Position numbers and translations under genes: made by a program. From Halobacteriales archaeon SW_10_68_16 (GTDB lineage Archaea > Halobacteriota > Halobacteria > Halobacteriales > Haloarculaceae), in the NCBI GenBank assembly GCA_003023485.1, contig PXSG01000112.1, positions 1 through 15,218 on the forward strand: DNA of 15,218 nucleotides. The letters are read 5' to 3'. Shown piece after piece: positions 1 through 6,035 of the stretch. Below the pieces are notes generated by a model. It was not told where the DNA came from and made no database searches. It was given only the letters and a program-made list of their open reading frames with translations. Each line of letters opens with the position of its first letter. Positions within the stretch are counted from its first letter, which is position 1.

Positions 1-1
1 C

Positions 2-1579
2 GTCGGCACCACCGTCATCGGCTTCCTCTCGAACCTGGTGAGCGCGCTCGAACCCATCCGCGACTTCGGCCTCGTCGCCGCCGTCGGGATCACCTTCACA
101 TTCCTCATCTTCGGTATCTTCCTCCCCGCGGCGAAGGTGAAAGTCGACCGACTGCGGAACCGCTACCCGGTCCCGACGTTCAGCGAGCGACCGCTGGGGT
201 CGGAGGGGTCGGTCCTCGGGCGCGTGCTCGGCGGCGGCGTCGTCATCGCCAGGCGCGCGCCGCTGCTCTTTTTGCTCGTCGTGGTCGTCGGGAGCGCGGG
301 CGCCGGCGTCTACGCCACGGGCGTCGGCACCGGGTTCAGCGCCGACGACTTCCTCCCGCCGGAGTACGAGGAGATACCCCAGTGGCAGAAGGACCTCCCC
401 GCCCCGTTCGCCCCGCCGGAGTACGACTACGTCTCGAAGACCAACTACATCGACGACCGCTTCCCCAGCGACGGGCAGGTGCTGCTGTTCGTCGAGGCGC
501 GCATGGAACGGGGCAGTTCCCTCCAGGAACTCCGCCGGACCGGCAAGGACCCGCCGGAGACGTTCCGGCGCGACGGCCGCTACGCCGAGAGCCAGTCGCT
601 CGTGACCGTCGTCCGGTCCTCCCAGCGACGCGACCCCGAGTTCGCCGACCTCGTCGCGCGCAACGACCGGGACGGCGACGGGATCCCCGACCAGAACCTC
701 GACGAAGTGTACGACTACCTCGAATCCGCGCCGGGCAGCGGCGTCGGGGGAATCCTCGCCGAGGACCGCCGGAGCACGCTCGTGACCTACTCGGTCGACC
801 CGGACGCGACCAACCGCGAGGTGACCGCCGACGCCGAGGCCGTCGCCGCGGAGAGCCCCCTCGACGCGACGCCGACGGGCAACGCCGTCATCTTCGAGGA
901 GGCCTCGACGCTCATCCTCGACACCGTCGTCACGAGCCTGCTCATCACGCTCGTCGGCGCCTCGATATTCCTCGTCGCCATGTACGGGATCATCGAGGGG
1001 CGCCCCTCGCTGGGGGTCGCGAACGTCGTCCCCATCGCGCTGACGGTCACGTTCGTCGTCGCGTCGATGCGCTACTTCGGTATCGATTTCAACGCCATCA
1101 ACGGCGTGATCCTCTCGCTCACCATCGGCCTGGGCATCGACTACTCGGTGCACGTCACCCACCGCTTCGCCGACGAACTCCAGCGCACCGACGTCGAGAC
1201 GGCGCTGGACCGCGCGGTCCGTGGCACCGGCGGGGCCCTGGCGGGCAGCATGCTCACGACCGTCTCGGGCATCGGCGTGCTCGTGCTCGCCCTGAACCCC
1301 GCGATCGGCGTGTTCGGCCTCCTGACGGCGCTGTCGGTCATCTTCGCGTTCATCGCGAGCATCGTCGTGTTGCCGTCGGTGCTGGTCGTCTGGGACCACT
1401 TCATTACGGGCCACCGCTCGGTGCTCCCGCTCTTCGGTGTGGGGTCCGCTCCCTGGCAGGACCGCGCGCCTGCGCCGACCTCGCCCCCGGACGTGTCGCT
1501 TCCCGACCCCGACCCTGCGGTCGTTCCCCGGACCGACGTCGAGGGCGAGGGCGACGCCGACGCCGACGAGGACGACTGA
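2..1579 (+). CDS. RND/MMPL-family membrane transporter, C-terminal part (5' end outside window)
   Basis: The frame is open from base 2 without a start, so the N-terminus lies upstream; the GTG at 38 is internal. The visible part starts inside the last two membrane helices of the first half (TTVIGFLS, then LEPIRDFGLVAAVGITF). A helix at about 253-318 starts the second half, followed by an outer loop of about 200 residues (roughly 320-900). Five more helices follow, with the GLGIDYSVHVTHR signature at about 1128-1166, which is the helix-4-like segment of RND/MMPL proteins where the proton-relay Asp usually sits. The outer loop has a DRDGDGIPD stretch (about 667-693) resembling a calcium-binding loop. 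The protein ends in a Pro/Asp-rich acidic cytoplasmic tail. Family members move lipids, drugs or other hydrophobic compounds by proton antiport; the substrate cannot be told here. Family call is firm, function is not. Confidence 0.88.
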   Translation, partial: VGTTVIGFLSNLVSALEPIRDFGLVAAVGITFTFLIFGIFLPAAKVKVDRLRNRYPVPTFSERPLGSEGSVLGRVLGGGVVIARRAPLLFLLVVVVGSAGAGVYATGVGTGFSADDFLPPEYEEIPQWQKDLPAPFAPPEYDYVSKTNYIDDRFPSDGQVLLFVEARMERGSSLQELRRTGKDPPETFRRDGRYAESQSLVTVVRSSQRRDPEFADLVARNDRDGDGIPDQNLDEVYDYLESAPGSGVGGILAEDRRSTLVTYSVDPDATNREVTADAEAVAAESPLDATPTGNAVIFEEASTLILDTVVTSLLITLVGASIFLVAMYGIIEGRPSLGVANVVPIALTVTFVVASMRYFGIDFNAINGVILSLTIGLGIDYSVHVTHRFADELQRTDVETALDRAVRGTGGALAGSMLTTVSGIGVLVLALNPAIGVFGLLTALSVIFAFIASIVVLPSVLVVWDHFITGHRSVLPLFGVGSAPWQDRAPAPTSPPDVSLPDPDPAVVPRTDVEGEGDADADEDD

Positions 1580-1657
1580 CCGCTGGTGCCGGTTGTCGGG
1601 GTTCGTTCGGGCGCGGCGTGGCGGTTCATTCATTAGCGTCCGCGACAACACCCGGAC

Positions 1658-2254
1658 ATGGAGCCCGCGGTGTTGCGCGACGACATGGTCGACAGCCTGG
1701 AACACGAGAGCAAGGGCTGTGTCCACAGCGAGACGGTCTCGGTCGCGATGCGCGCGGTCCCGCGCCACGAGTTCGTCGACGACGAGCGCGGCGCCTACGC
1801 CGACCGCGCCTTCGAGCGGTTCGGGACGCGTGTCCTCGCCCCGAGCACCGCGGGGCGCCTGCTGGAGGCGGTCGACTCCGAGCCCGACGACTCGGTGCTG
1901 GTCGTGGGTGCGGGGGTGGGCTACACCGCGGCCGTCCTCGCGGAGATCGTCGGCGACCGCTCGGTCCAGGCCGTCGACATCACGCGCCGGCTCGTCTACG
2001 AGGCCCGGGAGAACCTCGCGAGCGCCGGCTACGGGGGCGTCCTCGTGGACCGCCGGGACGGCGCCGAGGGCTTCCCCGAGTACGCCCCCTACGACCGGGT
2101 GCTCCTGGAGCTCGTCGAGGGCGAACAGGCCGACACCGTCGAGCGCAACCGCACCCGCCGCGAGGACCGCGAGTTCGCCCAGCGCGACGCCCGCCGCCGG
2201 AAGGGCTGGGAACTCGACTGGATCGACTGGGACGGCGAACCGCGCACGCGGTAG
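1658..2254 (+). CDS. Protein-L-isoaspartate O-methyltransferase-like protein, probably internally deleted
   Basis: This 198-residue protein starts MEPAVLRDDM and has a SAM-binding motif I, VLVVGAGVGYT, at residues 80-90, followed by an acidic strand-2 end (AVDITRRLVYEA, 105-116). The layout is that of PCMT repair enzymes, which methylate L-isoaspartate residues in aged proteins. Haloarchaeal relatives, as I recall them, are about 240-250 residues. After PYDRVLLE they continue with a segment like AAAVEPPRALLDQL and a Gly-rich strand before reaching LLVEGEQAD. Here PYDRVLLE (144-151) joins LVEGEQAD directly, so about 45-50 residues are missing in frame. The C-terminal tail (ERNRT...GWELDWIDWD) is intact. 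Loss of the strand after motif II should impair the fold, so activity is doubtful. A weak TATA-like TTCATTAG at 1628-1635 lies at leaderless distance from the ATG. Confidence 0.75.
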   Translation: MEPAVLRDDMVDSLEHESKGCVHSETVSVAMRAVPRHEFVDDERGAYADRAFERFGTRVLAPSTAGRLLEAVDSEPDDSVLVVGAGVGYTAAVLAEIVGDRSVQAVDITRRLVYEARENLASAGYGGVLVDRRDGAEGFPEYAPYDRVLLELVEGEQADTVERNRTRREDREFAQRDARRRKGWELDWIDWDGEPRTR

Positions 2255-2269
2255 CGCTTCGCGCGCTTC

Positions 2270-2716
2270 CTACTCCTCTATCACCAGCAACGCGGTGTTC
2301 TCCCGCCGGTCGTCGTAGTCGCCGCTGGGCGGTTGCACCTCGAACCCGACGGTCCCCTTGGCCTGATTGGGTCCGAGTTCCGGCTCCACGCTCAGTGTCG
2401 CCGTCCCGTTGTACCCCGTTTCTGCGACGACGAGGCCGTCCAGCCGCGCGTCGCCGCTCTGGGCGATGACCGTCGCGTTGGCGACCGGCTCGCCCTCCGG
2501 ATCGACGACCGTCACGGTGACGTCGGTCCGGCTGTCGGCCGGGACCACCTCCGGTTCGGGCTGGACGTCCAGTTCGCTCACGCCGAGCGATCCGAGCCCC
2601 GAGATGGTGTTCATCATGACTCCGAGGCTGGCCACCCCCACGACAAGGGCGATGACCAGCCGGATCGGCAGCCCCTCGATGGCGCGTTCGTCGCGCCTGA
2701 GACTTCTGTCTGGCAC
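2270..2716 (-). CDS. Small membrane-anchored protein with one extracytoplasmic Ig-like/carboxypeptidase-regulatory-like domain
   Basis: The predicted protein has 148 residues. I chose the GTG at 2716 (VPDRSLRRDERAIEG) because a TATA box lies about 27 nt upstream and earlier in-frame starts would run into pyrC. An N-terminal basic stretch is followed by one hydrophobic helix (about 19-39, LVIALVVGVASLGVMM). A beta-rich domain follows, with VTVTVVDPEGEPVANATV at about 65-82, the usual opening of a carboxypeptidase-regulatory-like or Ig-like fold. The helix and basic flank predict an N-in membrane anchor with the domain outside the cell. I do not recognise a specific function. The gene is convergent with the PCMT-like gene, only 15 bp apart, and lies 61 bp downstream of pyrC on the same strand. 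Confidence 0.72.
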   Translation of the reverse strand: MPDRSLRRDERAIEGLPIRLVIALVVGVASLGVMMNTISGLGSLGVSELDVQPEPEVVPADSRTDVTVTVVDPEGEPVANATVIAQSGDARLDGLVVAETGYNGTATLSVEPELGPNQAKGTVGFEVQPPSGDYDDRRENTALLVIEE

Positions 2717-2739
2717 GGACGGGGGTGGCCCCGTCTTCG

Positions 2740-2748
2740 CGTATAAAC
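2740..2748 (-). promoter_or_regulatory. TATA box of the small membrane-anchored protein (leaderless)
   Basis: The minus strand reads GGTTTATAC here. Its centre lies about 27 nt upstream of the GTG at 2716, the spacing expected when transcription starts at the start codon. This supports both the chosen start and a transcript independent of pyrC. Confidence 0.6.
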
Positions 2749-2777
2749 CATCGGAAAGCCCCCGGCCGCTCGTCCCA

Positions 2778-4082
2778 TCACGTGTCCGCGTCCTCGCCGT
2801 TCGTGACGCGGACGTTCTCGCCGACCGCCTCGCCGAACGTCTCGCCGTCCTCGTCGCGCTCGTAGACGACCGTGCCCCGGACCAGTGTGCGTTCCGGGAA
2901 GACCCCCGGGCGGCCCTCGAATGGCGTCCAGTCGGCCTTCGTGTGGAGGTCGGCCCCGCGGATGGTGCGGGTCTTTCCGGGGTCGACGAGTACGAGGTCG
3001 GCGTGGGCACCCTCCTCGATCCGGCCCTTCCCCGGGAGGTCGAAGATCGCTGCGGGGTTGGCCGCGGTGAGGTCCCGGACCCGCTCGAAGGAGAGGTTGC
3101 CGGCGCGAGCCTCCGCGAGCAACAGCGGGAGCGCGGTCTCGACGCCGGGCACGCCGCTGGGGGCGTCCCAGATGGTGTCGTCCTTCCCGGCGCGGGTGTG
3201 GGGGGCGTGGTCGGTCGCGACCACGTCGACGGTGCCCTCGGCCACGCGGTCGTAGACCTCCTGGCGGCGCTTCTCGCGGCGCAGGGGTGGGTTCATCCGG
3301 CCGAAGGTACCCAGCTCCCTGCTGTCCCGGCGCGAGAGGAACATGTGGTGGGGTGTGACCTCGCAGGTCATCCCCGCCCCGGCGGCGACGTCGATCCCTT
3401 CGGGGGTGCTCGTGTGGGCGACGTGGACCCGCACGTCGCGCTCGGCGGCGAGTTCGCAGGCCCGGCCGACGGCCTCGATTTCGGCGTCGGCAGTGCGGTA
3501 AGCGCTCCAGGCGTCGGGGTCGTCACGCTCGCGGGCGCTGTCGTTGAACAGCGAGGCGTCCTCGGCGTGGACGGTGACGGGCAGGCCGGGACCGACCGCC
3601 CGCCGGAGCGCGTCGGCGAACAGCGGCGTCTCGATCCCCATCTCGCCGGTCGAGTCCGCGAGGAACACCTCCCCGAGCGCGAACACCGGTCGGTCGAACA
3701 GCGTGTAGGGGTCCCACGCCGGCGTCACGCCGCCGTTGATACCGTAGTCGACGAGGGACTCGCTCGCGAGTGTGGCCTTCCGGTCGAAGGACTCGCCGTC
3801 GACGGTCGGCGGGTCGGTGTTGGGCTGGTCGACGACCGTCGTCACGCCGCCCGCGACCGCGGACTGCGACCCCGTCTCCCAGGTCTCCTTGTGGGGGAAA
3901 CCGGGTTCGCGGAAGTGGACGTGGACGTCGATCATGCCGGGGAGGAGTCGCTTGCCCGTCGCGTCGACGACCCGCTCCCCGTCGTCGACCGCGAGCTCCT
4001 CACCTACGGCGGCGATATGCTCCCCGCGGACCCGGACGTCCCGCCGGCGCCCGTCCGCGAGGGTGGCGTTCCGGAAGAGCAT
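2778..4082 (-). CDS. pyrC: Dihydroorotase (class I), pyrimidine biosynthesis
   Basis: Dihydroorotase closes carbamoyl-aspartate to dihydroorotate, the third step of de novo UMP synthesis, in the cytoplasm. The 434-residue length is usual for class I enzymes. Metal-binding motifs of the amidohydrolase fold are all present: HVHFREP (54-60, two His ligands plus the substrate-binding Arg), VHAED (His172), VHVAHTS (His223) and ATDHAPH (Asp291). The PNTDPP stretch (87-92) and the C-terminal ADLVLVD strand also fit. Allantoinase or hydantoinase are related alternatives, but the FREPG and DHAPH context favours dihydroorotase. The ATG at 4082 gives the expected MLFRNATL beginning; upstream in-frame starts would overlap the lipoate ligase gene. 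It lies 25 bp after that gene and no TATA box is evident, so they are probably co-transcribed. Confidence 0.92.
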   Translation of the reverse strand: MLFRNATLADGRRRDVRVRGEHIAAVGEELAVDDGERVVDATGKRLLPGMIDVHVHFREPGFPHKETWETGSQSAVAGGVTTVVDQPNTDPPTVDGESFDRKATLASESLVDYGINGGVTPAWDPYTLFDRPVFALGEVFLADSTGEMGIETPLFADALRRAVGPGLPVTVHAEDASLFNDSARERDDPDAWSAYRTADAEIEAVGRACELAAERDVRVHVAHTSTPEGIDVAAGAGMTCEVTPHHMFLSRRDSRELGTFGRMNPPLRREKRRQEVYDRVAEGTVDVVATDHAPHTRAGKDDTIWDAPSGVPGVETALPLLLAEARAGNLSFERVRDLTAANPAAIFDLPGKGRIEEGAHADLVLVDPGKTRTIRGADLHTKADWTPFEGRPGVFPERTLVRGTVVYERDEDGETFGEAVGENVRVTNGEDADT

Positions 4083-4107
4083 GGCGACCTCTGGGGGGGC
4101 AGGTCCC

Positions 4108-4797
4108 CTAAGTCTCCCGGATGTCGCCGTCCGCGAGGGCGTCGACGAGCGCACGGCAGACCGCCTGCGGATCGCCGGGACCGCCGGCGCGGGCGACGCT
4201 GCCCACGGCATCGGGCGTGAAGGGGACCTCAAGGGCGTTGTAGATGGGGTCAAGCACGTCCGCGATGGCCTCGTGGTCGCAGGCTACTACGATCCCGCCG
4301 ACAACCGAGACGTCCCGGCGGACCCGCTGGGCGAGGCCGGCAATTTTGCCGCGGGCCTGCAGGGAGTGTGTCCCGGGACAGAACGCGCCGTCGGGTTCAC
4401 CCTCGCGGGCGTTGACGCCGAGCGCCGCCAGCGCGTCACGGACACACTCGATGGCGTCCGCGTAGCGTGCGTCGATCGCCGTCCGGTCGGCACCGGGGAT
4501 CGCCCGGGAGAACGCGACTGTCGAGCCGGTGTAGGCCACCGCGCGCCCGCCCACGCGGCGCTCGACGGGCGGGTACCCGTGCTCCCGGGCGAGCCTTCGT
4601 GCGCGGTCGTATCCCCCGGCGTTGGCGTCGCGCCGGCCGAACGCGACGTGGCGGTGTGGGGTCCAGACCCGCAGCGCCGGCTCGCCGGTCTCGGCGGCGC
4701 GCTCGACCATCCGGTCGGTGCGTTCCCGGTCGGCATCGACGGAGTCCGCCCGCCCGCCCAGCACGCGCATGTCCCCCTGTAGCGACCGGGCGGACAT
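4108..4797 (-). CDS. lplA: Lipoate-protein ligase / biotin-lipoate A/B ligase family protein
   Basis: Lipoate ligases attach lipoyl groups, via lipoyl-AMP, to E2 subunits of 2-oxoacid dehydrogenases or to glycine-cleavage H protein. With the ATG at 4797 the protein has 229 residues. It shows RRVGGRAV (80-87, the RRxGGG-like lipoyl-AMP binding loop) and ARGKIAGLAQR (148-158) with the conserved Lys151, followed by VVGGIVV as in the family. The second Gly of the loop is followed by Arg, giving GGR instead of the common GGG. The start at 4797 has GGGAGGT just upstream (4801-4807, minus strand), a good Shine-Dalgarno match. An internal ATG at 4770 (MRVLGG) resembles the start I recall in relatives and is a fair alternative. 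It lies downstream of gnd with a 111-bp gap that shows no TATA box. Confidence 0.85.
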   Translation of the reverse strand: MSARSLQGDMRVLGGRADSVDADRERTDRMVERAAETGEPALRVWTPHRHVAFGRRDANAGGYDRARRLAREHGYPPVERRVGGRAVAYTGSTVAFSRAIPGADRTAIDARYADAIECVRDALAALGVNAREGEPDGAFCPGTHSLQARGKIAGLAQRVRRDVSVVGGIVVACDHEAIADVLDPIYNALEVPFTPDAVGSVARAGGPGDPQAVCRALVDALADGDIRET

Positions 4798-4908
4798 AAC
4801 ACCTCCCGGAGCGCAGGCGCGGTCCCCCGGGTCCAGCGCGTGGAGGTCTGGCTGTCCGTCGCCGATGCCACGCTGTGACGGGGCCGAGACCAGCGGCGAC
4901 CCCGACTG

Positions 4909-5814
4909 TTACTCCTCGCGCCGGCGGACATCGTGGCGACCGAAGCCGTACCGCAAGCGGTTCGCGAGGCGCCGGGAGAACCGGCCCTCGTCGCCGGCCC
5001 GGGAGTCGAACCGCTCGGCCAGGGCCGCGTAGATGAGCGGCACCGGCACCTCCTGGTCTGTGGCCTCCTGGACGGTCCAGGTCCCGGTCGAGCCGCCGGC
5101 GACGTGGTCGGCCACGTCACCGAGATCGTTGCCCTCCTCGCGGAAGGCCTCCTCGCACAGTTCCAGCAGCCACGAGCGGACGACCGCGCCGTTGGTCCAG
5201 GTCCGCGCGACCGCTTCGAGGTCGAGGTCGTACCGCCCCTCCGCGAGCAGTTCGAACCCCTCGCCGTAGGCCTGCATCAAGGCGTACTCGATGCCGTTGT
5301 GGACCATCTTCACGTAGTGGCCCGCCCCCGAGGGGCCCATGCGCTCGTGGCCCTCCGGGCCGGTCGCGACGGCGTCGAAGGCAGGAACGAGGGCCTCGTA
5401 GGCCCACTGTGGCCCGCCGACCATCAGCGAGAATCCCAGCTCCGCGCCCGCGGGTCCGCCCGAGGTGCCACAGTCGAGGTACGCTGTGGCGGTCGCCTCG
5501 GCCCGCCGGTCCGAATCCCGGAAGTGAGAGTTGCCGCCGTCGACGACCACGTCCTCGCCGTCGAGGTGCCCGTCCAGTTCCTCGAGGGCAGCGTCGACCG
5601 GGTCGCCGGCAGGGACCATCAGCCAGACGCGCTTCTCGGGGCCCAGCGTCTTTGCGAGGTCGGGGATCGACTCGGTCACGCTCGCGCCGGCGTTGGCCGC
5701 CATCGTGCGGGCGTCCCGGTCGATGTCGTAGGCCACGGCGTCGTGGCCGCCGTCCACGAGGCGCTCGACGACGATCCGTCCCATCCGGCCGAGGCCGATG
5801 ACGCCCAGTTCCAT
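4909..5814 (-). CDS. gnd: 6-phosphogluconate dehydrogenase, decarboxylating (short form)
   Basis: The enzyme oxidatively decarboxylates 6-phosphogluconate to ribulose 5-phosphate, the oxidative pentose-phosphate route that haloarchaea use to make ribose. The 301-residue length matches the short GndA/YqeC-like class rather than the 470-residue type. A Rossmann motif GLGRMG is at 7-12, the substrate-binding DGGNSHFRDS at 92-101, CGTSGGPAGAE at 115-125, and the catalytic KMVHNGIEY at 169-177 (Lys169, Asn173). The C-terminal half is helical as in the family. The ATG at 5814 places the Rossmann strand at the N-terminus; an upstream ATG at 5940 would add residues encoded by promoter DNA and was not chosen. 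It is divergent from valS and heads the minus-strand run gnd-lplA-pyrC. Confidence 0.93.
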   Translation of the reverse strand: MELGVIGLGRMGRIVVERLVDGGHDAVAYDIDRDARTMAANAGASVTESIPDLAKTLGPEKRVWLMVPAGDPVDAALEELDGHLDGEDVVVDGGNSHFRDSDRRAEATATAYLDCGTSGGPAGAELGFSLMVGGPQWAYEALVPAFDAVATGPEGHERMGPSGAGHYVKMVHNGIEYALMQAYGEGFELLAEGRYDLDLEAVARTWTNGAVVRSWLLELCEEAFREEGNDLGDVADHVAGGSTGTWTVQEATDQEVPVPLIYAALAERFDSRAGDEGRFSRRLANRLRYGFGRHDVRRREE

Positions 5815-5902
5815 ACCGGCCGCTCGGGGGGCGGGCAGGTAGGGGTTGTGGTCGGCGGGGGATCGTGCCCGTCGGTCGACTGGAAGCGCCAGGAATGTAA
5901 AG

Positions 5903-5915
5903 CGAAAATTTATAT
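5903..5915 (+). promoter_or_regulatory. BRE/TATA promoter of the valS leader
   Basis: CGAAAA at 5903-5908 followed by TTTATAT at 5909-5915 is a near-ideal archaeal BRE/TATA pair in the most AT-rich stretch between gnd and valS. The predicted start of transcription is about 5938-5940. This coincides with an ATG at 5939, but valS itself only begins at 6036, so a leader of about 97 nt is predicted. The same AT-rich block could serve gnd on the other strand. Confidence 0.72.
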
Positions 5916-5938
5916 CAGCGACTTCCCACCCTTCGGAC

Positions 5939-5977
5939 ATGGACGTGGTTCCGTCGGTAGTACGTCGGCCCGCATAG
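5939..5977 (+). CDS. Putative valine-rich leader peptide of valS
   Basis: A 12-codon frame starts at the predicted transcription start and reads MDVVPSVVRRPA then TAG. Four of the twelve residues are Val, with codons GTG, GTT, GTA and GTA. The usual haloarchaeal Val codons are GTC and GTG; GTT and GTA occur only a few times in valS by my reading. The stop codon overlaps a 12-bp perfect palindrome. The layout resembles bacterial attenuator leader peptides that sense charged tRNA. This is an inference from one sequence; the frame could be a chance one. Confidence 0.4.
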   Translation: MDVVPSVVRRPA

Positions 5978-6030
5978 ACCGGCCGGTCCGGATTCTCGCG
6001 TCTCGACCGACACCCGACAGCCACCGGAGT
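5953..6030 (+). promoter_or_regulatory. Leader with alternative pairings between mini-ORF and valS ribosome-binding region
   Basis: GTCGGT at 5953-5958, inside the Val codons of the mini-ORF, is complementary to ACCGAC at 6006-6011. GTCGG at 5964-5968 is complementary to CCGAC at 6014-6018. The palindrome GACCGGCCGGTC (5977-5988) lies directly after the mini-ORF stop and can pair with itself or with CCGG at the edge of the ribosome-binding region (ACCGGAGTGAG, 6022-6032). These pairings are seen in the sequence; a switch is inferred. Confidence 0.3.
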
Positions 6031-6035
6031 GAGTT

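Noticed and set aside
382..2469. Long Arg-rich open frame overlapping the RND transporter and the PCMT-like gene
   Set aside because: Very Arg/Pro-rich translation is the mark of a shifted frame of acidic haloarchaeal genes.
2367..4220. Long plus-strand open frame opposite pyrC
   Set aside because: It is the antisense of pyrC in GC-rich DNA, where stops are rare in the complementary frame. Its translation has no family motif, while pyrC has all catalytic motifs.
5815..5940. N-terminal extension of gnd from the ATG at 5940 on the minus strand
   Set aside because: It would translate promoter DNA and put more than 40 residues before the Rossmann strand, which family members do not have.
5939..6035. 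T-box-type leader upstream of valS
   Set aside because: No T-box sequence or antiterminator bulge is visible, and T-boxes are known from bacteria; the mini-ORF model fits better.
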